A stretch of DNA of 64,000 nt from Duganella sp. BJB476 (GTDB taxonomy: Bacteria > Pseudomonadota > Gammaproteobacteria > Burkholderiales > Burkholderiaceae_D): contig NZ_QVIO01000005.1 in NCBI RefSeq assembly GCF_003416895.1, positions 62,001-126,000 of the forward strand, written 5' to 3'. The notes beneath the pieces are model-generated. The model did no database searches. It saw nothing but the letters and a program-made list of their open reading frames with translations, and was not told where the DNA came from. A program made the translations under genes and the position numbers. Below are positions 1-8,675 of this stretch, piece by piece (the stretch's first letter is position 1; every line of letters begins with the position of its first letter).

Positions 1-452
1 GCGCGGATGTGATGGCACAGAACACCGACTCGCCGGCCACGCTGCAAGTGGCGCAGGAAAAAGGCGTGTACGCGTTCGGCTGGGATTCGGACATGTCCAA
101 GTTCGCACCGAAGGCGCACCTGACGGCGGCCACCAACAACTGGGCTCCCTACTACATCGAGACCGCCAAGGCGGTCATCGCCGGTACCTGGAAAACCGGC
201 GATTACCATGGCGGCATGAAGGAAGGCATGGTCAAGATGTCGCCCCTGAACGCCGCGGTGCCTGCCGAAGCGGCCAAGGTGTTCGAAGAGAAGAAAGCTG
301 CGCTCACCGCCGGCACCCTCGCGCCGTTCACCGGTCCGATCAAGGACCAGTCGGGCGCGGTCAAGTACGCGGCCGGCGTGGTGGTGCCGCTGAAGGACCT
401 GCTGTCGATGAACTTCTACGTGCAGGGCGTGGAAGGCTCGATTCCGAAGTGA
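1..452 (+). CDS. BMP-family ABC transporter substrate-binding protein, C-terminal part (5' truncated)
   Basis: The reading frame is open from the first bases, so the gene starts before the window; about 150 C-terminal residues are seen. The segment (FGWDSDMSKFAPKAHLTA, then NNWAPYYI and a C-terminal Gly-Val-Glu-Gly stretch) matches the periplasmic lipoproteins of the BMP/Med/PnrA family, which bind purine nucleosides or related purines for an ABC importer. It overlaps the following Rieske oxygenase by 4 bases (GTGA), so the two are translationally coupled. With the deaminase two genes on, the context suggests purine uptake. The family call is good; the exact ligand is inferred. Confidence 0.8.
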   Translation, partial: ADVMAQNTDSPATLQVAQEKGVYAFGWDSDMSKFAPKAHLTAATNNWAPYYIETAKAVIAGTWKTGDYHGGMKEGMVKMSPLNAAVPAEAAKVFEEKKAALTAGTLAPFTGPIKDQSGAVKYAAGVVVPLKDLLSMNFYVQGVEGSIPK

Positions 453-1471
453 CCCCTGATCCGGTCCTGTTGAACGACTGGCACCCGGTCGCGCTCTCGC
501 AAGAGATCGTGGCCGGCGCGATCGCCGCCACCGACCTGCTGGACACGCGCCTCGCCCTGTGGCGCGACAGCGGCGGTGCGCTGCACGCGTGGCAAGACCG
601 CTGTCCGCATCGCGGCACCCGTTTGTCGATGGGCGCACTGCACGGCGACACGCTGCGCTGCGCCTACCACGGCTGGACCTTCGGCAGCGAAGGCCGCTGC
701 CGGCACATCCCCGCGCTGCCGGCGCTGGGCGAAGCGAACCTGAAGGCGCAAGTCGCCACCTTCCGTGTGCAGGAATGTCATGGCCTGGTGTGGGTCTGCC
801 TCGGCGAGCCTGCCGTGGCCACGCCAGCGCCGCCGCGCTTTCCCGAATTTTCCGACCCGGCCTTGCGCAAGGTCTGGTGCGGCCCGTACGACGTGCAGAG
901 CAGCGGGCCGCGCATCGTCGAGAACTTCCTCGACATGGCGCATTTCGCCTTTGTCCACGAGGGCATACTGGGCTTGCAGGAACAAGCCGCCATCGCCAAC
1001 TACACCGTCGAAACCTTTGACGATGCCGATTACGGCAGCGGCGTCTGGGCCAGGCAATGCCGCGCATGGCAGCCGCAGGCCAGCAAGGCCGCCACCGGCG
1101 GCGCCGACATCGAATACACCTACCGCGTGGTGCGTCCACTGACGGCGGTGCTGACCAAGCATCCGGTGGACAGTGTGCGCGAGGCGATCGCGCTGATGCT
1201 GCAACCGCTGACCGAAACCACTACCCGCGTCTGGATCATCCTGGCGCTGGACGACTTCACCTCCGGCGACGACGAACTGCGCCAGTTCCAGGACACCATC
1301 TTCCTGCAAGACCGACCGATCCTGGAAAGCCAGAGCCCCGCCAGGCTGCCTTTGATACCGGGCGCCGAAGTGTCGGTGGCCTGCGACCGCATGTCGCTGG
1401 CCTACCGCGCCTATCTCAAACAGCAGAACCTGCGCTACGGGGTGCTGCGCAACGATCAGGAGACAACATGA
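449..1471 (+). CDS. Rieske 2Fe-2S non-heme iron oxygenase alpha subunit (possibly HpxD-like)
   Basis: This 340-residue protein has the Rieske cluster motif CPHRG (Cys52, His54) and CAYHGWTF (Cys71, His74). It also has the mononuclear iron site DMAHFAFVH (His165, His170), the layout of ring-hydroxylating or demethylating oxygenases of the VanA/HpxD type. The start is the GTG overlapping the stop of the binding-protein gene. It sits between a purine-type ABC binding protein and a nucleoside deaminase. Rieske enzymes such as Klebsiella HpxD take part in hypoxanthine oxidation, so a purine substrate is plausible. No reductase partner gene is visible here; it may lie upstream. Other aromatic or N-heterocyclic substrates are possible. 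Confidence 0.85.
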   Translation: MTPDPVLLNDWHPVALSQEIVAGAIAATDLLDTRLALWRDSGGALHAWQDRCPHRGTRLSMGALHGDTLRCAYHGWTFGSEGRCRHIPALPALGEANLKAQVATFRVQECHGLVWVCLGEPAVATPAPPRFPEFSDPALRKVWCGPYDVQSSGPRIVENFLDMAHFAFVHEGILGLQEQAAIANYTVETFDDADYGSGVWARQCRAWQPQASKAATGGADIEYTYRVVRPLTAVLTKHPVDSVREAIALMLQPLTETTTRVWIILALDDFTSGDDELRQFQDTIFLQDRPILESQSPARLPLIPGAEVSVACDRMSLAYRAYLKQQNLRYGVLRNDQETT

Positions 1472-1947
1472 GCAACGCCACCGATCAGGACCACGAATTC
1501 CTCACCCGCGTGCTGGCATTGGCGCAGCGCTCGCGCGACGAAGGCCACCATCCCTTCGCCGCCATGGTGGTCGCCGCCGACGGCACGGTGATCTCGGAAG
1601 CGATGAACGCCTCCAGCAGCGACCGCACCGCGCACGCCGAGATGAACGCGCTGCGCCAGGCATCGCAGCGCCACGGCCCCGAGCAGCTGGCGACGGCCAC
1701 GCTGTACGCCAACGCCGAACCTTGCGCCATGTGTGCCGGCGGCACCTACTGGAGCGGCGTGGGACGGGTGGTGTACGCGATGTCCGAAGCGAGCCTGCTG
1801 GCATTGACCGGCAGCGATCCTGAAAATCCGACGCTGTCGCTGCCCTGCCGCGAGGTGTTCGCGCGCGGCCAGCGCCCGACTGAAGTCATCGGACCACTGC
1901 GCGAGGACGAGGCGCGGCAGGCCCACGCAGGATTCTGGAAAAAATAG
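1468..1947 (+). CDS. nucleoside/guanine deaminase-like zinc enzyme
   Basis: This 159-residue cytidine-deaminase-fold protein has both zinc motifs: HAEMNA (His56 as ligand, Glu58 as proton shuttle) and EPCAMC (Cys86, Cys89). Length and motifs fit the guanine deaminase/tRNA-adenosine deaminase group. The ATG overlaps the Rieske stop by 4 bases (ATGA) and has a strong AGGAG ribosome site. The operon with a BMP-type transporter and an oxygenase points to deamination of a purine base or nucleoside rather than tRNA editing. The substrate is inferred. Confidence 0.85.
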   Translation: MSNATDQDHEFLTRVLALAQRSRDEGHHPFAAMVVAADGTVISEAMNASSSDRTAHAEMNALRQASQRHGPEQLATATLYANAEPCAMCAGGTYWSGVGRVVYAMSEASLLALTGSDPENPTLSLPCREVFARGQRPTEVIGPLREDEARQAHAGFWKK

Positions 1948-1969
1948 CTGATGCATTTCATGCAAGTCG

Positions 1970-1987
1970 GGATCATAATTGTGATCC
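1970..1987. promoter_or_regulatory. inverted repeat overlapping a possible -10 box
   Basis: GGATCA-N6-TGATCC is a perfect 6+6 inverted repeat located 19 bases before the likely start of the S10 peptidase gene. It overlaps CATAAT (1974-1979), which resembles a -10 element. It could be an operator, but no regulator is assigned. Confidence 0.3.
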
Positions 1988-2005
1988 GGCCTGGTGGAGA
2001 GCACA

Positions 2006-3595
2006 GTGGCAAATTCTACAAAATTGCGGTGTGAGTTGCGCGCAGCGGCGTTTGCCGCCTGCGCCGCGTTATTGGTCGCCTGCGGCGGCGGCGGTGGCGA
2101 TTCCAGTGCGGCGGTAACTCCCACGCCCCCGGTCACGCCCACCACGCCGACGGTGCCCGGCGCCTTCGACGACACGCTGGCCTATTCCAACCTTGCCAGC
2201 GGCTCGCTGTCCACCCCCAATGAAAACGCCGCCGTCATCGCCAGCCATATCCAGCTGAACGGCCAGCAGTTCAACTACACCGCCACCACCGGCCACCTGA
2301 CCGCCACCGACGTCCGTACCGGCAAGGCCTCGGCCTCGTTCTTCTACGTCGCCTACACCGTGGCCGGCGCCGGTGCGGCCAAGCGGCCCGTCACCTTCTT
2401 CTACAACGGCGGCCCCGGTTCCTCCTCCACCTATTTGCATCTGGGTTCGTTCGGGCCGCGCCGGCTGGTCAGCACCATACCCAACGCCACCGTCATGCCG
2501 GTGCAGCTGGTCGACAACCAGGAAACCCTGCTGGCACAATCGGACCTGGTGTTCGTGGACGCCATCGGCACCGGCTACTCGCAAGCCATCGCGCCCAACA
2601 CCAACCAGACCTTCTGGGGCGTGGATGCGGACGCCGCCGCCTTCCGCGATTTCGTGCAGCGCTACGTAGCCGTCAACAAGCGCGAGGCCTCGCCCAAGAT
2701 CCTGTTCGGCGAATCGTATGGCACGCCGCGCACGGCGGTGCTGGCCAACCTGCTGGAACTGGCCGGCGTGCAGGTGGCGGCAGTGGTGCTGCAATCGTCC
2801 ATCATGGACTACAACAGCAACTGCGGCGTGCTCGATCCGGGCGCCATCAGCTGCGAAGGCTACGTCCCGACCTACGCCGCCACCAGCGCCTACTACCAGC
2901 GCAGCAATCCGCTGCCCAGCGATTTCAGCGCCTACGTGCAGCAGGCGCGCGGCTTTGCCGCCGGCGACTATCGCAGCGCCATGACGGCTTACCTGGCCAG
3001 CAAGGTTGCACCGCCGGCCGGCGTGATCGCGCAGCTGGTCGCCTACACCGGCCTGCCGGTGCTGACCTGGCAGCAGAACTTCGACATGGGCCCGGACTAC
3101 TATCAACGAAACGCCGTGCCGGGTAGCCTGGTGGGCCGCTACGACGCCCGCGTCTCCGCGCCCAACGGCAGCGCGCTGACGGTGGACGGCGATCCCTCGC
3201 TGACGGTCATCAACTCCGCCTTCGTCAACGGCATCGCGAGCTACCTGGCCAACGAGCTGCACTACAGCGCCCGTTCCGGCTACACCAGCAGCAACAACAT
3301 CGTCGACCAGTGGAACTTCAGCCACGACGGCAAGCAGCTGCCGGACACCATTCCGGACCTGGCCGCCGCCATGACGCTGAATCCGTCCATGAAGGTGCTG
3401 TCGGTCAACGGCTACTACGACCTCGCCACTCCCTTCCACCAGACCGAACTCGATCTGGCGCGTTTGGGTGCAAATCCGCTAATTGTGCTCAAATATTATG
3501 CAAGCGGGCATATGACGTATCTAGACGACAGTGCGCGCCGGGCACAGCAAATGGATTTGATTAATTTCTTCAACAGCGTCACAGTGACACCATAA
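2006..3595 (+). CDS. S10 family serine carboxypeptidase-like lipoprotein
   Basis: The product is about 529 residues. It starts with a lipoprotein signal whose lipobox LLVAC puts the modified cysteine at residue 26, followed by a Gly/Ser/Thr/Pro-rich linker. It has the oxyanion/N-terminal motif YNGGPGSSS, the nucleophile motif GESYG (Ser237), the acid in NGYYDLATP (Asp472) and the histidine in GHMTYLD (His502), the catalytic triad order of peptidase family S10. I prefer the GTG at 2006 because GGAGAG lies 6 bases ahead; a GTG at 1994 is in frame. It is probably a periplasmic or outer-membrane carboxypeptidase; its target is unknown. Confidence 0.87.
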   Translation: MANSTKLRCELRAAAFAACAALLVACGGGGGDSSAAVTPTPPVTPTTPTVPGAFDDTLAYSNLASGSLSTPNENAAVIASHIQLNGQQFNYTATTGHLTATDVRTGKASASFFYVAYTVAGAGAAKRPVTFFYNGGPGSSSTYLHLGSFGPRRLVSTIPNATVMPVQLVDNQETLLAQSDLVFVDAIGTGYSQAIAPNTNQTFWGVDADAAAFRDFVQRYVAVNKREASPKILFGESYGTPRTAVLANLLELAGVQVAAVVLQSSIMDYNSNCGVLDPGAISCEGYVPTYAATSAYYQRSNPLPSDFSAYVQQARGFAAGDYRSAMTAYLASKVAPPAGVIAQLVAYTGLPVLTWQQNFDMGPDYYQRNAVPGSLVGRYDARVSAPNGSALTVDGDPSLTVINSAFVNGIASYLANELHYSARSGYTSSNNIVDQWNFSHDGKQLPDTIPDLAAAMTLNPSMKVLSVNGYYDLATPFHQTELDLARLGANPLIVLKYYASGHMTYLDDSARRAQQMDLINFFNSVTVTP

Positions 3596-3636
3596 GCCAT
3601 GCGCCAGGCTCAACAAGCTGCGCGGGGGAGACGATC

Positions 3637-4029
3637 ATGAAACTGCTAGTCCACATTGCCATGCTGACCGCCGCCACAGCCTGCGCCTGCGCGCATGCCC
3701 AGGCGCCGAATCGGGAAGACGCGCCGGTCATGATGTCGGCGCCGCTCCATCCCGATCCCTATATCCCGCCGGCCATGCGCAAGCCGCCGCGCGACGGCGC
3801 CTCCGGCCCGGTATTGCAATACCAGGCCATGCAGAAACTGAAACGACGTTTTGAGGAAGCCGACCTGGACGGCAGCGGCAGCCTGAGCCGCGAAGAAGCG
3901 CACAAGGCCGGCCTGGGCTTCATCGAGAAAAACTTCGACCATATCGACAGCGCCCAGCGCGGCGTGGTCACCTTCGAAGACTTGAAGACCTTCATCATCC
4001 AGCGCCGCGAAGAAGCGCGCTCGCGTTGA
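3637..4029 (+). CDS. secreted EF-hand domain protein
   Basis: This 130-residue protein has an N-terminal signal peptide cut near AHAQ. One good EF-hand loop, DLDGSGSLSREE, lies at about residues 76-87. A second, degenerate one (HIDSAQRGVVTFED) follows and lacks most calcium-binding oxygens. It is a small periplasmic calcium-binding protein of unknown role. The gap to the upstream peptidase gene is 41 bases, so co-transcription is possible. The start ATG is preceded by GGGGGAG. Confidence 0.75.
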   Translation: MKLLVHIAMLTAATACACAHAQAPNREDAPVMMSAPLHPDPYIPPAMRKPPRDGASGPVLQYQAMQKLKRRFEEADLDGSGSLSREEAHKAGLGFIEKNFDHIDSAQRGVVTFEDLKTFIIQRREEARSR

Positions 4030-4047
4030 GCGGCGCGCTTCTTCGGC

Positions 4048-6765
4048 TTACAGCTTGTAGTTCAAGCCCAGCAGGAACTGGCGGCCGTAGGTGGTGTAGC
4101 GCTCGGGCGCGTACGAACCGCCCGAGAACGCATCGCCCTGGCGTGTCTGGTAAGGCGAGTTGTTCAGGTTGTTCACCTGGAACAGGAAGGACAGGCCCTT
4201 GTAGCGGCCTTCCTCGATCGCATAACCCAGCTGCAAGTCGATCTGGCGCTCGGCCAGGATCTCGCTGAAGGAACGCTGCGCGAACAAGCCCGTCACCTCG
4301 CCACGATACGCCGAACGGTAGCGCCGGCTGGCGCGCGCCTGGTAGCCCGCTTTCTCGTAGTAGACCGTGAAGTTGGACACCACGCCCGACAGCCCCGGCA
4401 GCTTCTCCTTGGTGCCCGGACCGTTGGGATGGATCGAGCTCTCGGTGCCGGACATGCTGCCCGTCACGCCGAAGCCTTCCAGCGGTGCGTACAGCAGGCC
4501 GCCGTCCAGCGCGCCCGACAGCTCGACACCCTTGACCAGGCCGCCGGCGCCGTTGGTCGGCCGGTTCAGCGTGCCGATGTCCTGCAGCGGCACCACGCCC
4601 GACGGGTTCGGGAAGCCGGCAAAGCTGAACGCGGTCTGCTGGTTGTAGATGTAGCTCTGCAGCTTTTTATACCAGAGCGCGGCGGCGATGTAGCTGCGCT
4701 TGCCGATGTATTTCTCCATCGACAGGTCGTAGGAATTGGCGCGCCACGGCTCCAGCTGCGGATTGCCGCCGCTGCCGTTCCACATGCGGGTGGTGGCGTC
4801 GACCCCGCCCGAAACGCCGGCGCGCATGTCCTGCATCTGCGGGCGGGCCACCGTCTTGGCGGCGCCGAAGCGCAGGTTGGTGGTGTCGAGATACTTGCCG
4901 AGGTCGAAGTTCAGGTTCAGGCTCGGCAGCACGTCGGTGTAGTTGGCGCCGCCGGTGATCGAACCCAGCTTGCCGGCGTTGACTGTGGCGCCGCGCGATT
5001 TCTGGTCGACGTTGACCGCTTGCAGGCCGAGGTTGCCGCGCAGCGGGAAGGGGCCGATGTCGGTGTCGATGCCCAGCCTGGCGTAGGCGGTGGTGACTTT
5101 CTCGGTCACGCCCCAGTCCTGCAGGGCCTGGTCGTCGGGACGAGCCGGCTGCATCGTGTAGTACTTGCCCAGCACGCCCATGACGTCATAGGTCAGCACG
5201 CTCGGGATACCGGCGAAGGCCAGCGAGGTCGACGGCTGGATCAGGTCGGGCGAGACGACCGCCGGCGCGCGGCCGTTGTTCAGGTTCCAGTAGTTGTTGG
5301 TGTCGGCGTGGGTCTTCTCGCGCTTGCTGAAGTTGACGCCGCCTTCCATGTTGCGGAACATGCCCTCCAGGTCGCGCTTGGCCGAGAACTTGAGCGAACC
5401 CAGCTTGTCCTCCACCACCGGGTGGTGCATGTCGGCGTCCTTGCCCCAGCCGCCGACGTCGGTCAGCTTGATGATGGACGGGTCGGCGAAGTTGAGGCTG
5501 GGCGTGAAGGTCGGCAGGCCGCTGGCGGTCGGGATGCGGAACTGGAAGTTGTTGTCGGTGATGTGCGAGCCGGCCGGGCCCAGGCCGGCATAGGTTTCCA
5601 GCACCATCTCGCGGCGCTTGGCGCTCGAGTACGACGCATCGCCCACCAGCGTCCAGCCGTCCTTCTTGTAGGTGTTGTTCCAGCCCACCGCGCCCAGCTG
5701 GTCCTTGCGGGTGTTGAAGTCGTTGCGGACGATGGGTTCCAGGTTGACCAGCGAACCGCCCACCAGCAGACGGGTGCCGCCTATGGTCTGGATGATCGGG
5801 TTGGTGTAGATGACGTCGCTCCACTGGTGCGAGTTCCACATCATGCCGCGCATGGTGGTGTCTTCCTTGAACTCGGAATAGTACAGGTCCAGCGAGGTGC
5901 GGAATTCCTTGGTCGGACGGTATTCGATCACGCCCATCAGGCCATCGCGCTTCTGCTTGCGCGAGGTGGCCGTCACTTCGGCGCCCTTCAGCGCCACCAC
6001 GTCTTCATCGCCCTTGGGCAGCTTGTTGTCGGTGCCCCACCACCACGATTTGTATTCCTGTTGCTGGCCCGGCGAATCCAGGTGGGCGTAGCCGAACGCC
6101 ACGCCCAGCGTGTTGTTCATGAACTGGTCCACATACGAGGCGCTGATGCGGTTGCCGTTGGCCGAGGTGTTCGAGTTCAGCTTGCCGTTGGAATTGTGCT
6201 CGCCGCGCGCGTTGAACACGATGGTGCGTTCACGGATGTCGAGCGGACGCACGGTGTGCAGGTCCACCGTGCCGGACAGGCCGCCTCCCGCCAGCGATGC
6301 ATCCGGCGTCTTGTAGACGGTGACGCCGTTGATCAGCTCGGACGGATACTGGTCGTACTCGGCGCCGCGGTTGTTGCTGGTGGAGACCAGTTCGCGCCCG
6401 TTCATCAGGGTGCCGGAGAAGTCCGGCGCCAGGCCGCGGATCGAGATCACCTGCGCCCGGCCTTCGACGCGCTGCGCCGTCAGGCCGGCCAGGCGGGCGA
6501 TGGATTCGGCGATGCTGACGTCGGGCAGCTTGCCGATGTCTTCGGCGGTGATGGCCTCGACGATGGAATCGGCGTCGCGCTTGACCGCCATCGAGGTCTC
6601 GATGCTGCGGCGGATGCCGGTGACGACCACCGACTGGACTTCCTTGTCGTCCGCAGCGGCGGACGGTCCCTGCTGCGCCCATGCCGGGGCGGAGGCGAAC
6701 ACCAGCGCCGCGCAGGCGGCGGCGATCGGTGTCAGTACGAGTGCTTGGGTTGGCTTGCTCATCAT
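4048..6765 (-). CDS. TonB-dependent receptor (large, oligosaccharide-type)
   Basis: The 905-residue product has a signal peptide ending near APAWAQ and a plug region beginning EVQSVVVTGIRRSIETSM. The plug includes DIGKLPDVSIAESIARLAG, VISIRGLAPDFS and NGRELVS; a long beta-barrel follows and ends FLLGLNYKL. This plug type is common among Xanthomonas and Caulobacter receptors for plant or microbial oligosaccharides. It lies downstream of the GH30 gene on the same strand with its own LacI-type operator 72 bases upstream (6838-6851), so the ligand is probably a glucan or xylan fragment released by GH30. The start could be either of two adjacent ATG codons. Confidence 0.92.
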   Translation of the reverse strand: MMSKPTQALVLTPIAAACAALVFASAPAWAQQGPSAAADDKEVQSVVVTGIRRSIETSMAVKRDADSIVEAITAEDIGKLPDVSIAESIARLAGLTAQRVEGRAQVISIRGLAPDFSGTLMNGRELVSTSNNRGAEYDQYPSELINGVTVYKTPDASLAGGGLSGTVDLHTVRPLDIRERTIVFNARGEHNSNGKLNSNTSANGNRISASYVDQFMNNTLGVAFGYAHLDSPGQQQEYKSWWWGTDNKLPKGDEDVVALKGAEVTATSRKQKRDGLMGVIEYRPTKEFRTSLDLYYSEFKEDTTMRGMMWNSHQWSDVIYTNPIIQTIGGTRLLVGGSLVNLEPIVRNDFNTRKDQLGAVGWNNTYKKDGWTLVGDASYSSAKRREMVLETYAGLGPAGSHITDNNFQFRIPTASGLPTFTPSLNFADPSIIKLTDVGGWGKDADMHHPVVEDKLGSLKFSAKRDLEGMFRNMEGGVNFSKREKTHADTNNYWNLNNGRAPAVVSPDLIQPSTSLAFAGIPSVLTYDVMGVLGKYYTMQPARPDDQALQDWGVTEKVTTAYARLGIDTDIGPFPLRGNLGLQAVNVDQKSRGATVNAGKLGSITGGANYTDVLPSLNLNFDLGKYLDTTNLRFGAAKTVARPQMQDMRAGVSGGVDATTRMWNGSGGNPQLEPWRANSYDLSMEKYIGKRSYIAAALWYKKLQSYIYNQQTAFSFAGFPNPSGVVPLQDIGTLNRPTNGAGGLVKGVELSGALDGGLLYAPLEGFGVTGSMSGTESSIHPNGPGTKEKLPGLSGVVSNFTVYYEKAGYQARASRRYRSAYRGEVTGLFAQRSFSEILAERQIDLQLGYAIEEGRYKGLSFLFQVNNLNNSPYQTRQGDAFSGGSYAPERYTTYGRQFLLGLNYKL

Positions 6766-6837
6766 CTGGTCTCTCTTATAGTTTTAGACGTGGTGGGAAC
6801 TGCAAACGGCTACTGGCGGAACTGCTATGACGCGAAA

Positions 6838-6851
6838 TGGAAGCGCTTCCA
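6838..6851. promoter_or_regulatory. LacI-family operator upstream of the TonB-dependent receptor
   Basis: TGGAAGCGCTTCCA is a perfect 14-base palindrome with the central CG typical of LacI/GalR-family operators. It lies in the 131-base gap between the GH30 stop and the receptor start. A near-identical site is found ahead of the GH30 gene. Confidence 0.75.
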
Positions 6852-6896
6852 CTTCTGTGCTGAAAAAACTGCCGCGCAACTGCACGACAGTGCTGG

Positions 6897-8393
6897 TTAT
6901 GGTTTCCAGGTAAACGTGGCGACGCTGGCGGCCGGCAAGGTGTAGCTGAAGCTGCGCTGGCCCGGCGCCAGGCGCACGGCGAAACTGCGCGGCGTCTTGG
7001 CCGAGTTCACCACCAGCAGCGCCACCGAACCGTCGTCGGCGTTACGGAAGGCCACCGTGTCGAGCTCGTTGTAGCCGCTGCTCGAGGCAATGCGGCGCGC
7101 GCCCTGGCGCACGAAGCGGCTGGCGTGGGCCAGCGCGTAATACTCCTCGTTGCGCGTGACCTTGCCGTCACGGCTGTCGATGGTGACGACGCCGCGGCAA
7201 TCCTTGCAGCCGCCCAGGTGCGGGCCGTCGTTCTCGTCCAGCGCCAGGTTCCACAGCAGCACGCCCTTGGCCCAGCCGCGCGTGGTGCCGATCACCAAGG
7301 TGCGGGCGAAGTGCTGCAGATTGTCCGACCACACCGGCGCCCATTTGCCGCCCGAGCATTCGGTGAAATAGGTGTCCTTGTCCGGCCAGCGGTCGTGCAG
7401 CGCGGCCTGCACCCGCACGTCGCCGTTGTAGCCGTGCCAGGCCACGCCGTTGACGTATTTGTTGGCCACCGGGTCTTTCAGCACATCGGCCGGCGAGCCC
7501 GGCTCGTCCCAGTTATGGTCCCAGTCGAGGATGCGGGTTTGCGGATGTTCCTTCGCCAGCAGCGGGCCCAGGTGGCCGCCGATGAAGGCGGCGCGCTTGG
7601 CCGGCTCGACCCGCATGCCGGGATAATCCTTGGGTTCGAAGTGCGGTTCGTTCTGCAAGGTCAGCGCGTAGATCGGCACGCCCTCCTTCTCATACGCGCC
7701 GATGTAGCGCGACAGGTAGGCGGCGAACGGCGCGAACGCTTCCGGCTTCAGGGTGCCCTGGATCAGGCTGTCGGTGCTTTTCATCCAGCCCGGCGCGCTC
7801 CACGGCGAGGCCATCACACGCAGATTCGGATTGATCGCCAGCGCGGCCTGGGTGACCGGCAGCACGTCGGCGCGGTTGGGTTCGATGGAGAAATGCGCCA
7901 GCGATGGATCGGTCTGGCCGGGGGGCATGTCGTCGAAGCTGTAGTGGCTGCGCGAGAAGTCGGAGGCGCCGATGGTCAGGCGGGTGAAGCTGAAGTTGGC
8001 GCCGGGCGCCTTGCCGAACAGCTCGTTCATCAGCGCGCCGCGCTGCTGCGGGTTCAGGCGGTTCTGGATCAGCCAGGCCGAGGCGTCGGTGATGGCGGCG
8101 CCGAAGCCCACCATCTCCTGGTAGCGCTGGGCGGGATCGACGTCGATGACGATGGCGGCCTTGACGCCGGAACCGAAGGCGGCGTCGGCGCCGCGCGCCA
8201 GCAGCTTGCTCTGGTCGCCGGTGGTGATCCACGCTTGCACCGGCCCCTGAGCCTGCGCCGCGCCGTGCGCGCACAGCAGCAACGGCAGCAACAACGGCAC
8301 GGCAAGCCGGCGCAACAACGGTGATAGCGGATGGCGGACGTGCGAAGGGCGCGAGGCCGCATCGCCCGGCAGAGCGGGGCTGGCTGTGAACAT
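6897..8393 (-). CDS. glycoside hydrolase family 30 (glucosylceramidase/beta-glucanase type)
   Basis: The 498-residue enzyme has a long hydrophobic signal segment ending GAAQAQG. The catalytic (beta/alpha)8 domain has the acid/base glutamate in LTLQNEP (Glu249) and the nucleophile in TECSGG (Glu345). MVGFGAAITDASAW near residue 94 is a GH30 signature, and a small C-terminal beta domain follows. The in-frame region could extend to 8474, but the ATG at 8393 has GGAGA at correct spacing, and the longer form would put coding sequence over the operator at 8447-8460. It probably hydrolyses beta-1,6- or beta-1,3-glucans, glucosylceramide-like glycosides or xylan, and feeds the adjacent TonB receptor. 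Confidence 0.9.
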   Translation of the reverse strand: MFTASPALPGDAASRPSHVRHPLSPLLRRLAVPLLLPLLLCAHGAAQAQGPVQAWITTGDQSKLLARGADAAFGSGVKAAIVIDVDPAQRYQEMVGFGAAITDASAWLIQNRLNPQQRGALMNELFGKAPGANFSFTRLTIGASDFSRSHYSFDDMPPGQTDPSLAHFSIEPNRADVLPVTQAALAINPNLRVMASPWSAPGWMKSTDSLIQGTLKPEAFAPFAAYLSRYIGAYEKEGVPIYALTLQNEPHFEPKDYPGMRVEPAKRAAFIGGHLGPLLAKEHPQTRILDWDHNWDEPGSPADVLKDPVANKYVNGVAWHGYNGDVRVQAALHDRWPDKDTYFTECSGGKWAPVWSDNLQHFARTLVIGTTRGWAKGVLLWNLALDENDGPHLGGCKDCRGVVTIDSRDGKVTRNEEYYALAHASRFVRQGARRIASSSGYNELDTVAFRNADDGSVALLVVNSAKTPRSFAVRLAPGQRSFSYTLPAASVATFTWKP

Positions 8394-8446
8394 TCTGTCT
8401 CCATGCAGAAGGGTCGTGGCCCGTCCGTCTGTGGTTTTTACATGAG

Positions 8447-8460
8447 TGGAAACGCTTCCA
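8447..8460. promoter_or_regulatory. LacI-family operator upstream of the GH30 gene
   Basis: TGGAAACGCTTCCA is a 14-base palindrome with one mismatched pair, located 54 bases before the GH30 start codon. It differs by one base from the site at 6838-6851, so one LacI-type regulator, not encoded in the window, probably controls both genes. Confidence 0.75.
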
Positions 8461-8675
8461 TTTGTTAAATTCACTATAGCACCGCGAATTCTGCGATGTC
8501 AATCAGGGAAAAGCGCCAGCGGTGTTAATTGGTGAGTTTTCGGCGTGCAAAAAGTGCGCAAAATTAAGTTGGCCGCCCATCGCGAAACCAGTATTCTGCC
8601 CCTTCGCCATCGGCGATTTTTCGCTGTCTCGAATTTGCCACGCTGGACCAACCACCCACGCCACAGGAGTCCCAC

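Noticed and set aside
4429..6945. Plus-strand open frame of about 838 codons opposite the TonB-dependent receptor
   Set aside because: It is antisense to a clear receptor gene and gives a compositionally biased translation without recognisable domains.
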